DNA from: a virus
Direction: 5' to 3' (one strand)
Length of the DNA stretch: 24,619 nt
Virus record (IMG/VR): IMGVR_UViG_3300044491_001302
Location: 1-24,619 of that record
Positions 16,511-24,504 of this stretch are shown piece after piece. Position numbers and translations under genes: made by a program. The notes under the pieces are model-generated. The model was not told where the DNA came from. It did not search any database and saw only the letters and a program-made list of their open reading frames with translations. How positions within the stretch are numbered: position 1 is the stretch's first letter; the number at the start of each line of letters is the position of its first letter.

Positions 16511-16993
16511 TTATGCTACTGTTGCACCATAAGATGAAACGACATACCACTTGCTTCCATTCCAGAACAACAATACAAACTCACCAACTGCATCAAATGT
16601 GAGTTGGTTAGTTGATGTTGAAGTGGTTCCAAAGTTCGTGACTGTAATTACAGCAGTTGAACTTGAAGAAGGAGCAGTAGTCATACCAACGATTTTTAAT
16701 TGACCTGTGTTTGATCCATCGCCCAATGTACCTGTAGCAGTTGTTGATGATGCTGCAGCATTTAAATCGAACAGTGTTGTGAACTCTGTGTTTAAATCTG
16801 CAGTTGCATTACCTGTGTATGTGGTAAGATCATCAGATGCTAAGAATGTAGGGATATTTTCAAACAATTGATTAATTGTCATCTTTTTGTTGACAGGTGT
16901 TCCACCTGGATCGTCAACGATATGTAGTAAGTCTGCACCACCGATGTCTGAATTAGACACTTGGGTCAGAGCAGTAATTTTTTTATCTGCCAT
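16511..16993 (-). CDS. Small virion-type protein, 160 aa
   Basis: A 160-aa protein with two recognisable parts. Residues 1-48 (KKITALTQVSNSDIGGADLL, then HIVDDPGGTPVNKKMTINQL) are the ITALT/IVDDP head common on phage fibre and virion proteins. Residues 110-158 (VTVTNFG-type strand, LTFDAVGEFVLLFWNGSKWY) form a beta-rich tip found at the ends of phage adhesins. The middle is Thr/Ala/Ser-rich. There is no signal or membrane segment. A strong TAGGAGAA ribosome site lies before the ATG, so it should be well expressed. T4 has no counterpart between gp6 and gp7. A small trimeric decoration or baseplate accessory is likely. Confidence 0.7.
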   Translation of the reverse strand: MADKKITALTQVSNSDIGGADLLHIVDDPGGTPVNKKMTINQLFENIPTFLASDDLTTYTGNATADLNTEFTTLFDLNAAASSTTATGTLGDGSNTGQLKIVGMTTAPSSSSTAVITVTNFGTTSTSTNQLTFDAVGEFVLLFWNGSKWYVVSSYGATVA

Positions 16994-17013
16994 TTTTTTC
17001 TCCTAAATTAAAA

Positions 17014-17048
17014 TCCTCTTTCGAGGGAAACTACTTGCGGGACTCGCA
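17014..17048 (-). other. Pair of short hairpins before the 160-aa gene (weak terminator or processing site)
   Basis: The 67-base gap after gp6 encodes, in the minus-strand RNA, UGCG-AGUCC-CGCA (17036-17048) and then CCUC-GAAA-GAGG (17015-17026). The second has a GNRA tetraloop and is followed by AUUUUAAUUU and the AGGAG ribosome site. Stems are only four base pairs, so termination would be inefficient; a processing or attenuation element is equally possible. Confidence 0.3.
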
Positions 17049-17060
17049 CCACTTTATTCA

Positions 17061-18932
17061 TTATGAGGAGTACGAAGTGACGGAACTATATCCTACACCA
17101 GCACTCGATTCACCACTTGCGATGGTGTCTGCTTCACCTGTCACTGTTATCAAACCTTGTTTAATATCAATGAGTTGCCCTCGAGTCGCAGTTACATCGT
17201 AACTGTTTGGGACTATGGTGAAGTAAACTGATTTATCTGTATTAGAAGTATCGGTAATGATAATTCCATTGATGGTAACTTTCCCTGCTGTGTAATCTAT
17301 CGAACCTGCTGTAGGATCTGCATAGACACGTGTTGAACCAGAGAAATAATATCTTCGAAGATTTCCGTTTCCGTCATCATCGAAGAAATAAGTTGTTACA
17401 CTATCGCCAGATATTTTAAATCCTGTAGACACTAAGATACCACCTGTCGTGCTAGCATGTCCATCATGCGGATGATAGAAACCATTACCGAAATTAAGAG
17501 TGTATCCTAATGAGGTATTGATAGTTGGTTTGAGTGTCTTTCTAAGTTTAATGGTTGTAACATTGGAAAGAATAGAATCATCTGTGGCATCTATGCTCTG
17601 AGTAAGATTCGAATGTCTAAAGATAGCATCGAATCCATTCAGATTGGTAGTGTCATAGTTTCTTATGGTCGTTGTAACGAGAGATTCTAATTCTCCTTTT
17701 GATACTGTTGCTGTTCGAGGGTTGTATTTAAATGTAGCATTGATAACTATATCAATGACTTCCGCATCAACAATCACAGGTCGAACAGTCAGCATGTTAA
17801 GATCTCTAAGTCTTGCCTTGATTAAATCCTTTTCATTCTGTGACAAATAATCTGAATTAATAGGTTTGATAGATAAGAATATCTTTCCATACTCAGGTGG
17901 ATCATTATCTTCTCCACCCCATATTGCTATCGCATCTGCGTTAGGATAAAACTCAGTGACCTTTGCTTTATAGTCATTGAGAGTCACCAAACGATTTTGC
18001 GATGAATAAAATTTGGATGCTTTAAATTTAATAGACTCTATGCTTTCATTTTCTGCACCACCATAAGCAGTGGTCACATTACTGACAATAGCATTAGAGA
18101 AACCATTAATCGCATCTACCAGTGAAAATACTTTGGCACCATTCGCATGGACACTGTCCACGACGATATAAGTGATAGTGATAATATCACCATCTAAAGG
18201 TTTGGCACCAATCGTGTTATCACCAAAATATAATTCTGTAAATCCTTCATCATTTTCTTGTGAAAAGAAAACCTTAGAAGTTGTTGTAATACTAGAGAGA
18301 TCCCCTGCTTGCGTCCACCCTGTAGTCACACTGTCGCTGTTCACTGACACTGACAATGAGTTGGAATCTACTCTTTCGTTGCTGAGTTTAAACTTGGGAT
18401 TGGATATTTGACCATCGTATACGAAAGTATCCGTGACATAAGTACCTTGTTTTAAATTAATGTTGCTGTACAAATAGGTGGATCCATTTTGCGTTGGAGT
18501 CACGGATGAAGTCACCACAAAGTTATAAGTGGAACCATCAAACACAGTAGAGAATCGCGATCCTCGTGTCAGTGTCATTTCACTGAGTGAAGGATAACTC
18601 CCTGATGCGTTACGCACATTGAGTAGATTCATTTCAAATTGTGAACTGGCACCTGTATATGAAGTCGGAACATATCCTAACTCTTTGGCTCTGGATATTA
18701 CATTCTTACGCAACTGTGCAGTATCTAAAAATAATTCAGATGCTGCGAGGTTGGTATTAAATGCTGAGATATGTGAATTGTATGCTAATAGATCTATGAG
18801 TATAGAAAGAGTTGATCCTTCAAAATCATAATCCTTAAGAGTGCTCTGTCCTTTGAGAAACTCTTTTAGATTATCTGCAATATTCTCAAAGTCTGTTTCG
18901 GTAACATTCAGTGCTGAACTATTTACTGCCAT
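17061..18932 (-). CDS. 6: Baseplate wedge protein gp6
   Basis: A 623-aa homologue of T4 gp6 (660 aa), the wedge protein that forms the inner baseplate ring and is related to the phage P2 gpJ family. The diagnostic N-terminal block is at residues about 38-95: DFEGSTLSILIDLLAYNSHI, then SELFLDTAQLRKNVISRAKE and LGYVPTS. The central part carries FFSQENDEGFTELYFGDNTI and TAYGGAENESIESIKFKASK, typical of baseplate J-like domains. The C-terminus (RGQLIDIKQGLITVTGEADT) is also family-typical. Its start overlaps the gp25 stop as TAATG, and an AGGATAC ribosome site lies just upstream, so gp25 and gp6 are translationally coupled, as expected for partners that touch in the wedge. Confidence 0.92.
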   Translation of the reverse strand: MAVNSSALNVTETDFENIADNLKEFLKGQSTLKDYDFEGSTLSILIDLLAYNSHISAFNTNLAASELFLDTAQLRKNVISRAKELGYVPTSYTGASSQFEMNLLNVRNASGSYPSLSEMTLTRGSRFSTVFDGSTYNFVVTSSVTPTQNGSTYLYSNINLKQGTYVTDTFVYDGQISNPKFKLSNERVDSNSLSVSVNSDSVTTGWTQAGDLSSITTTSKVFFSQENDEGFTELYFGDNTIGAKPLDGDIITITYIVVDSVHANGAKVFSLVDAINGFSNAIVSNVTTAYGGAENESIESIKFKASKFYSSQNRLVTLNDYKAKVTEFYPNADAIAIWGGEDNDPPEYGKIFLSIKPINSDYLSQNEKDLIKARLRDLNMLTVRPVIVDAEVIDIVINATFKYNPRTATVSKGELESLVTTTIRNYDTTNLNGFDAIFRHSNLTQSIDATDDSILSNVTTIKLRKTLKPTINTSLGYTLNFGNGFYHPHDGHASTTGGILVSTGFKISGDSVTTYFFDDDGNGNLRRYYFSGSTRVYADPTAGSIDYTAGKVTINGIIITDTSNTDKSVYFTIVPNSYDVTATRGQLIDIKQGLITVTGEADTIASGESSAGVGYSSVTSYSS

Positions 18933-19354
18933 TATCGTATCCTATTTACTACTATATCCAATTGTTGTGGTCTTGGATCGTTTTTAATTTTGTATTGTAT
19001 AGTTACATTGAGATCGTTGCTGTCCAATGCATTTTCATTCGCAGTGACTTGAATATCTTCTACACGAGGTTCAAAGTTTCGAAGTAGTTTTTGTACACGA
19101 TCTGCTACTTCTTCCATGAGATCTTCACCTTGTAATTCAAATAATAGAGATCGGATGTTGGCTCCGATTCCAGGTTTGAAAGGTCTTTCGAAGTTATCTG
19201 TGAGCACAAGATTCTTTACTGCTCTGCGTATGGCATCGCTGTCCGTCTTAAGTGAAACATCCTTCGTGACAGGATTGGAAGTAAACTTCAGATCTAGATC
19301 AGTGAAGTATTGCTTCGCGACATTCTTACTTTCGTTGACTATTTCGTTTGCCAT
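18932..19354 (-). CDS. 25: Baseplate wedge protein gp25
   Basis: A 140-aa protein of the gp25/GPW family, close to the T4 length (132 aa). TDSDAIRRAVKNLVLTDNFE, then RPFKPGIGANIRSLLFE at residues 37-73, is the conserved family block. FEPRVED at 94-100 contains the EPR motif that seats the sheath-initiating core in contractile systems. In T4, gp25 joins gp6 and gp53 and starts sheath polymerisation. There is no Shine-Dalgarno before the ATG, and the late promoter lies only five bases upstream, so the promoter transcript should begin at the ATG itself. The next internal Met is at residue 80, so an alternative start is not plausible. The gene may also be reached by readthrough from gp48. Confidence 0.93.
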   Translation of the reverse strand: MANEIVNESKNVAKQYFTDLDLKFTSNPVTKDVSLKTDSDAIRRAVKNLVLTDNFERPFKPGIGANIRSLLFELQGEDLMEEVADRVQKLLRNFEPRVEDIQVTANENALDSNDLNVTIQYKIKNDPRPQQLDIVVNRIR

Positions 19355-19359
19355 ATCAG

Positions 19360-19367
19360 TATTTATA
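19360..19367 (-). promoter_or_regulatory. T4-type late promoter abutting gp25 (leaderless)
   Basis: Minus-strand TATAAATA within GAGTATAAATACTGATATG. Only CTGAT separates it from the gp25 ATG, which places the predicted +1 on the A of that codon. The element contains the TAA stop of the 2OG oxygenase gene (19363-19365). Confidence 0.7.
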
Positions 19368-19899
19368 CTCGGTGTGTTACTTTATTCATCAGATTATACA
19401 TAAAAACCCATCTATCTTGACTGTTTGCATTCGTAAAGGAATGAAAAGATCGATCATTCCTCAGAAAGAAGTATCCTTTATTCACAGTCCAAGGATGCTC
19501 CCACATTCCATCCCCATCTTGAGACTCATAAAATCTCGTGCCTGCAGAGGACACAGGATCCACATAGGTTAAAAATGTTCCTACCTTAGTCGCGTCGTCG
19601 GTGTGTATAGGATAAGTCATTCCAGTAGGAGTCCTTTGTAACACTGCTTTAATATCATCAAAGAATATCGTAGTCTTTAACAGAGATTCTATGCGTGGTA
19701 ATATTCCAATAAAATGCGTGTACATATATTCCATGACAGGGCACTTCTCACACCATGGTCGTTTCCAATATTCAAATTCAATCTGATGCCTTTCATTCTG
19801 TTCCTTTGCCATATATCCTTTGAGTGTCTCGAATATATCGGGAGCAAAGAAATTATTAAATTCAATCAGAGGGATCGGACTATTTGGGTTTAGATACAT
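19363..19899 (-). CDS. 2OG-Fe(II) oxygenase (prolyl 4-hydroxylase-like)
   Basis: A 178-aa protein with the double-stranded beta-helix dioxygenase signature: H99-T-D101 (in YPIHTDD), a distal H153 (in RSFHSFTN), and R163 (in QDRWVFM) as the likely 2-oxoglutarate anchor, in the right order and spacing. FLTYVDPVSSAGTRFYE and GYFFLRNDRSFHS resemble the prolyl 4-hydroxylase-like branch that recurs in marine T4-like phages. The enzyme would hydroxylate a substrate using Fe(II), O2 and 2-oxoglutarate; that substrate is unknown. I chose the ATG at 19899, which overlaps gp5 by 20 bases and has AAGGTGATGG upstream. ATGs at 19908 and 19929 are in frame and possible; the latter overlaps gp5 by 50 bases and has no ribosome site. 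Its place between gp5 and gp25 means it is expressed with the baseplate. Confidence 0.8.
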   Translation of the reverse strand: MYLNPNSPIPLIEFNNFFAPDIFETLKGYMAKEQNERHQIEFEYWKRPWCEKCPVMEYMYTHFIGILPRIESLLKTTIFFDDIKAVLQRTPTGMTYPIHTDDATKVGTFLTYVDPVSSAGTRFYESQDGDGMWEHPWTVNKGYFFLRNDRSFHSFTNANSQDRWVFMYNLMNKVTHRV

Positions 19900-21007
19900 C
19901 CTTACCATCACCTTGTTCAGTATGTACATGAGTAGAGAGTTCTATGCCTTTACCTGTGACTTCACCTTCGGCAACGATATTTTTTGTCACCGTGACTTCA
20001 GCATCGATTGCTACAGTGGGTGCGGTCATATTAATATTTCCTGTGGAAGTAATATTGGTATCACCACCGACCGTGATATTTGCATTGCCTTGTGCGACAT
20101 TAATGGTCACATTACCTGACTCTACATGGACGATGGCACTACCACCGATATATAAATGATCATCTTTGCAAATAACCTCATAATGATCATTCACCACACG
20201 ATGAACTTCATCTCCATCCTGCCATATTTCTTTATAAGTACCAGAGCGATGGAAGTCTACGATTCGTTCGCGTCCTGGAGTATCATCCACACTAAAATAA
20301 TGACCACTTTCCGTCTCAGTGACTTTATTATATGGATATTGTGTTGCTGTAGTGTCTTTAGTTTTCTCAGGTAATTCAAATACACTGAGAGTTGTGGGTT
20401 TGTAAGTGGGTTCACTGCCATTGATTGCTTTATCTGACACATCGGTCTGATCCCTGTATAAAGGATAATAAGGCAGATCGTCAGTCGTGAGTGTTTTCTC
20501 AGTGATGGTACTTGCCGTGCCATCGAGTTTTATTTCTACAGACTCAGGATGCTTGGGTGCTTTATCTAATGCTGCTGTGAGTCCCCAAGAACGAGAAGGA
20601 TCTTGCACTGGATTGATTCCATCGGGAGTGTCGTCATAGTCTGTGGCTGTTAATCGACGAGGATCATTAAATCCATCTTCCACACTGGGAGTGATGAGTT
20701 GATTTTTTATATCCTTGCGTGCTCCAGAGGATGGAATACCCAAAGAAGAACCCAAGACGATAAAATTTTGCTTGGCATTATCAGTGAAAACTCCGATCAC
20801 AGTGGATCCTTCAATCAAACCATGAGTGGTCTTGCCTATACCTGAGAGCGATGCTTCTGTCGTGGGCATGATCACACTTGACCATGGTAAATCTGCCGAT
20901 GCTATTTGTTGTTTGTCATGCGTATGTATCCCATGTACACGCACACGCACTCGTCCCACTCCTAGTGGGTCGTGCCTATCTTCTACCATTCCATAATATA
21001 ATTCCAT
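19880..21007 (-). CDS. 5: Baseplate hub spike gp5 (no lysozyme domain)
   Basis: A 375-aa gp5/VgrG-type central spike. Residues 1-95 form the OB-fold: MELYYGMVEDRHDPLGVGRV and RVRVHGIHTHD, then DLPWSSVIMPTTEAS and EGSTVIGVF. Residues about 274-357 are a repetitive triple-stranded beta-helix (GNVTINVAQGNANITVGGDT, then NITSTGNINMTAP). H360-V-H362 near the C-terminus matches the HxH metal-binding apex of phage spikes. T4 gp5 is 575 aa and has a lysozyme domain between OB-fold and helix; here the linker shows no lysozyme signature, so cell-wall digestion must come from elsewhere. The spike sits under the gp27-like hub and pierces the outer membrane. Its ATG overlaps the hub stop as TAATG, and an AGGAGC ribosome site precedes it. 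Confidence 0.88.
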   Translation of the reverse strand: MELYYGMVEDRHDPLGVGRVRVRVHGIHTHDKQQIASADLPWSSVIMPTTEASLSGIGKTTHGLIEGSTVIGVFTDNAKQNFIVLGSSLGIPSSGARKDIKNQLITPSVEDGFNDPRRLTATDYDDTPDGINPVQDPSRSWGLTAALDKAPKHPESVEIKLDGTASTITEKTLTTDDLPYYPLYRDQTDVSDKAINGSEPTYKPTTLSVFELPEKTKDTTATQYPYNKVTETESGHYFSVDDTPGRERIVDFHRSGTYKEIWQDGDEVHRVVNDHYEVICKDDHLYIGGSAIVHVESGNVTINVAQGNANITVGGDTNITSTGNINMTAPTVAIDAEVTVTKNIVAEGEVTGKGIELSTHVHTEQGDGKDVSKPK

Positions 21008-22464
21008 TAATCGCTCCTATAAGCATCACTCACTTCGAGTTTGCTGGTTTCTATTTCTGCTGCGAGGGATTCTTTCACACATTCTAGATGACAGAAAGAT
21101 TCTTTGGTTGCTGTTTTAAATTCGTATTTAATTCCAGTGATTAAAAATTGATTATCATCGAAAGGATTTTTGACGATATTATCATCGACTTGCACCATAG
21201 GTATTTCCGCATGTAACACCAGACCACATTGAATATCCGTACGACCTGGAATGGTAATACGAGTGACATTCTGATGTAAGAGTTTCTCCATGGCATTGCG
21301 TTCAAAGGAATCGGCACTGTCGCTGTCAAAGTCTATGTTACGAAACACATCGTTGGCAGTATAATCGTCACTCACGCCAAAACGATGGTTCATGTTCTGT
21401 GATATTTTATAATGAGCATCGTAAGACTTAGTCAAATTGGTATCAATATCCACTTCTCTGTAGTCTGGTGGTGTATCTTCATCTATCACTTCTCCACCCT
21501 CAACGATCTTTTCAAAGTCATCAGATATGCGTACAACAGGATATCCCGATAAATGTCCTTTCGGATTGCGTTTATATACTTCACCCAGATCAAATAATAC
21601 ATCTTTGGATATTTTAGTGATCATGTCGTAGGAGTTTTTGCGTCCAGCATACATTCCCATCTCTAATCCTTCGACAATATTAAATCTTTTGCTCGTGGTC
21701 ACAGAGAGTATTTGTGTTGCCTTGCCACTTTCCTTGTCCTCTAGAGTTTTACTAGCAGAGTCGACTTGTGTCGATCGTGCTAAATTGTAAGTAAATTCCA
21801 GAGGGAACTTCATTTGCAACATGCTATCGATCGATGCGAAACGAAATCCACCATTGACTGTTTGATAAAAGAAGAAAGGATTCGACCACACTGCATCACT
21901 GTCCATGGTCATGGACTCTTGAGTTAAATAATCAATGGTTTGATGTACAGTCCAGTTAGGTATAATAAACTGCAGATTGTCAGGTTTGGTTTCTTCAAAT
22001 AAATCGAACTCTTCTTTGGATATATGTGCTTTATCAATACATAGATTCGCAATCATATCAGAGATGGCACCTCTATAGGTAGTACTGAGTCGTGCCTTGC
22101 GTGTAAAGAACATGCGAGGATCCACCAAATGAATAATATAAGTATACAAACTAGATGAGACTCTTTCTACATCGGTGATCTTGTATATACGCAGATTCTT
22201 ATCAATCGTATAAGATTTTGCTGCTTCTTCGCCAGTGCCTTCGTATTGAGATAATTTAATATGCACATACTCTTGCCCAAAGACTCTAAATCGCTCTAAT
22301 AGATTCAACCCATCAAAGACTCTTAGAGTTCCAGTAATAAAAGTATCGAATATATTTTCATAGAGGTCTATCTGTCCGACTGCTGCCTGAATGTCACTGG
22401 TCTCACCCTCTTGATTGGCAAGAGTAATGCAGTGAACTTTAAATTGACCTCTTTGTGTACTCAT
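21007..22464 (-). CDS. 27: Baseplate hub protein, gp27-like
   Basis: A 485-aa hub protein directly upstream of gp5 and coupled to it through TAATG. The N-terminal domain (VGQIDLYENIFDTFITGTLR, VFDGLNLLERF, EYVHIKLSQYEG) has the barrel pattern of gp27/gpD-type hubs, which bind gp5 as a trimer. IADMIANLC-like helices (ISDMIANLCIDKAHISKEEF) and LQFIIPNWTVHQTIDYLTQE at residues about 135-185 match the next family domain. ITIPGRTDIQCGLVLHAEIP near residues 400-420 is the usual closing barrel. T4 gp27 is 391 aa; this one is longer at the centre and C-terminus. The assignment rests on fold-level resemblance and the fixed gp27-gp5 partnership. It is equally describable as a generic contractile-tail hub. 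Confidence 0.78.
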   Translation of the reverse strand: MSTQRGQFKVHCITLANQEGETSDIQAAVGQIDLYENIFDTFITGTLRVFDGLNLLERFRVFGQEYVHIKLSQYEGTGEEAAKSYTIDKNLRIYKITDVERVSSSLYTYIIHLVDPRMFFTRKARLSTTYRGAISDMIANLCIDKAHISKEEFDLFEETKPDNLQFIIPNWTVHQTIDYLTQESMTMDSDAVWSNPFFFYQTVNGGFRFASIDSMLQMKFPLEFTYNLARSTQVDSASKTLEDKESGKATQILSVTTSKRFNIVEGLEMGMYAGRKNSYDMITKISKDVLFDLGEVYKRNPKGHLSGYPVVRISDDFEKIVEGGEVIDEDTPPDYREVDIDTNLTKSYDAHYKISQNMNHRFGVSDDYTANDVFRNIDFDSDSADSFERNAMEKLLHQNVTRITIPGRTDIQCGLVLHAEIPMVQVDDNIVKNPFDDNQFLITGIKYEFKTATKESFCHLECVKESLAAEIETSKLEVSDAYRSD

Positions 22465-22695
22465 TTATAAACTAAGGGATTCGGGAGGGGTTACTAGTGG
22501 AGACCACACATAAGAGACTTTGCGTCGGTCGAGTTCTACGATGCACTTTCTGCGTTGCTTGCTTTTGCATCGCTCTTCACCATTAATATATTTTAACAGC
22601 ATCTCAGTGGTTAGTTGTTTAATATAATAATGAGTTGTTTTGAATGATCCGTCTTTTTGTCGAACGATATCGCTTTTTTTAAATTTCATGGGCAT
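22465..22695 (-). CDS. Small basic protein between gp53 and hub, 76 aa
   Basis: A 76-residue very basic protein (FKKSDIVRQKDGSFKTTHYY, then CKSKQRRKC and ELDRRKVSYVW). Two cysteines seven residues apart flank a cluster of Lys and Arg, so metal or nucleic-acid contact is conceivable, but this is not a recognised zinc motif. There is no signal or membrane segment. The start at 22695 has AGGAAA about eight bases upstream; the third residue is also Met and could be used. It is one of the few genes in the block without an obvious T4 baseplate counterpart. Tight spacing on both sides argues that it is real. Function unknown. Confidence 0.65.
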   Translation of the reverse strand: MPMKFKKSDIVRQKDGSFKTTHYYIKQLTTEMLLKYINGEERCKSKQRRKCIVELDRRKVSYVWSPLVTPPESLSL

Positions 22696-22713
22696 AATAT
22701 AATTTCCTATAGT

Positions 22714-23442
22714 TTATGTAATGGACATGATGGATTCGAACTCGCGAACCACCTGTCGTATGTAACGAGGTTCAATGATCTTAATGCGTCGTTTCTCCTC
22801 ATTGAGATTTCTTTCATGTTCTTCATTGGTCACCACTGTGTTGGTTGGATTGTCTAAGTTACTCCAAACACCAGAAGTTTCTAAATAATGATGCACAGCA
22901 TCCCTATGTTTTGATGTGGAAGCGAGAGTAAAGGATCTTCCACTGATATTTCCTGTAATGGTATTGCCTGCTATCGCCTGTAATGCACCATCATAGACCG
23001 CAACGATGCGTTTCATGGTGGCATTGATTTCACATAAACGACCTGTTGCTCCATTGGAAGAGGTAAATGCTTCCCCTAATAAAAACTTGCCAGAACTTGT
23101 GAGAATATCTGTGCTATTTGTTGCGTTTAACACATATCCAGGATACTTTTCATTCATAAATGCATCAAAAATAACACTATCGCGATACCAATCATTCATG
23201 GATCCAAGGAAATCATTGACTAAAAAGAAAGTCCAATACAAATCCCCATCCCCATACAGTCGCGAAGCAACCACATCGGGTCTATCTCCTTCTTGGACTT
23301 CGTAATAGGTATAATTAATGATGGAATCGATGCGTTCATTCTCTATCTTCGCTTTGCGAAATAGATCTTTAATGGTAGCATAGTTACCATCAGAAAATTT
23401 ATATTGAATCTCTGGGAAGTTTGCGAAATATTGATTACTCAT
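22714..23442 (-). CDS. 53: Baseplate wedge protein gp53
   Basis: A 242-aa homologue of T4 gp53 (196 aa). The N-terminus (YFANFPEIQYKFSDGNYATI, then KDLFRKAKI) is family-typical. Residues 46-78 (TYYEVQEGDRPDVVASRLYG, DGDLYWTFFLVND) form the LysM-like fold known in gp53. Residues 118-175 are an insertion of the FxxGExFxxSNGAxG type plus a second glycine-rich strand pair, which is absent from T4 and accounts for the extra length. After it, the conserved C-terminus resumes with EEHERNLNEEKRRIKIIEPR and YIRQVVREFE. In T4 gp53 clamps the wedge ring to the hub. It lies three bases after gp48 and is read from the gp48 late promoter. Confidence 0.9.
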   Translation of the reverse strand: MSNQYFANFPEIQYKFSDGNYATIKDLFRKAKIENERIDSIINYTYYEVQEGDRPDVVASRLYGDGDLYWTFFLVNDFLGSMNDWYRDSVIFDAFMNEKYPGYVLNATNSTDILTSSGKFLLGEAFTSSNGATGRLCEINATMKRIVAVYDGALQAIAGNTITGNISGRSFTLASTSKHRDAVHHYLETSGVWSNLDNPTNTVVTNEEHERNLNEEKRRIKIIEPRYIRQVVREFESIMSIT

Positions 23443-23445
23443 GTT

Positions 23446-24480
23446 TTAGGTTCCAGGTCTTTGGGGTCCAGTATTTCTTGCCACACCCTCTATATCCCAA
23501 TCTTTACCGATTGCGAACTCTCTATAATTCTGACGAGATAGGATCTTAGTTTCAGTTAGATTCAGACCCATGGTGATACGAGTAGGATAACCATCGGCAA
23601 ATGCTGTAAACTTCTGCCCTCCTGTATAATCCACATTCATTCCAGTAATAATCATTCCAGGAAGATATCCTTCTACTTTATCTTTGATGGGACCTTTGTA
23701 TTTAATATTCCATTGTGGTGGATAAACTAAAAACAAATCATTTTCTGCTGTTTTGGGTAGCATTCTGAGTCTAAATGCTGTGATGATCTTTTGTACTTCT
23801 TGTGCTTCTTTAAAAGACTTGGGTTGAAAGGTCCATGAGAAGTCAAAGGTTCGGAAGGGCACGTCTTTGAGGAAAGTTTCTCTAAGAGGGTTTGCTGCTT
23901 TTCCTGAGACTTTATTAATGAGTTTCCCTGCATCACCTAATGCTGCTTCTCCAGTTTGCCTTGCGAATCTTTCCGCAAGATTTTTAATCAGTCCTGATCC
24001 TTGTACTCCTGTAAGGTTATCCGATCCATCTTCACCCTTTGCTGAGGTTGCCACTGCTGCTGAGATCGCTCCGATATCTGCAGTTTCATAAGTAACTGAT
24101 GAATTTTGATTGAGTCCATCAGGAATATATAATTCTATTTTAATATCTGGTAGTAGTTCGGAATTCCGACTGGCAGTATCTTCTGCACGGAATACGATGG
24201 CATTGGGTAGAGATTCTTCAAAGGGAAACTTGAGTATCGTGAACTTTCCTTGGGGTGTTTGTTTCGCAAGTCGTGGAGTCAATGTACCACTCTTAGAGAG
24301 TGCTTTGATTGAATTGCGTCTTTTATCGAGTTCGCTTTTTGCTTTTTCACGCAACTCGCCGAGAGCATCATTCGCAGAGGTATAGTTCTTGCCCTTAATC
24401 TTGGCTGAAATACCTTTGAGTGTATTGTATGCTTCTTTTGCGGAACCGACTTTATCGAGGATCTTGTTAATGCTTGCCAT
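23446..24480 (-). CDS. 48: Baseplate tail-tube cap gp48
   Basis: A 344-aa protein close in size to T4 gp48 (364 aa). The N-terminal 90 residues are helical and Lys-rich. FTILKFPFEESLPNAIVFRA at about 78-98 and the conserved C-terminal block (DVPFRTFDFSWTFQPKSFKE, ITAFRLRMLPKT, FLVYPPQWNIKYKG) are typical of the gp48/gp54 tube-initiation family. In T4, gp48 caps the hub and gp54 then starts the tube. No separate gp54 is seen in the window. The gene begins the leftward operon, with its own late promoter and a GGAAG ribosome site. The middle (residues about 135-200, Ala/Gly/Ser-rich) is less conserved-looking. Confidence 0.85.
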   Translation of the reverse strand: MASINKILDKVGSAKEAYNTLKGISAKIKGKNYTSANDALGELREKAKSELDKRRNSIKALSKSGTLTPRLAKQTPQGKFTILKFPFEESLPNAIVFRAEDTASRNSELLPDIKIELYIPDGLNQNSSVTYETADIGAISAAVATSAKGEDGSDNLTGVQGSGLIKNLAERFARQTGEAALGDAGKLINKVSGKAANPLRETFLKDVPFRTFDFSWTFQPKSFKEAQEVQKIITAFRLRMLPKTAENDLFLVYPPQWNIKYKGPIKDKVEGYLPGMIITGMNVDYTGGQKFTAFADGYPTRITMGLNLTETKILSRQNYREFAIGKDWDIEGVARNTGPQRPGT

Positions 24481-24487
24481 ATAAATA
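24480..24487 (+). promoter_or_regulatory. T4-type late promoter for gp4
   Basis: Plus-strand TATAAATA, overlapping the first base of the gp48 start codon by one base. Predicted +1 is near 24493, giving a leader of about 26 bases before the gp4 ATG at 24519. Unlike the minus-strand copies it is preceded by CA rather than GAG. Confidence 0.65.
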
Positions 24488-24504
24488 CTTCCAATATATA
24501 CAGT

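Noticed and set aside
19348-19572. Plus-strand frames over the 2OG oxygenase and gp25 genes
   Set aside because: They lie opposite well-supported genes and lack a ribosome site or recognisable product.
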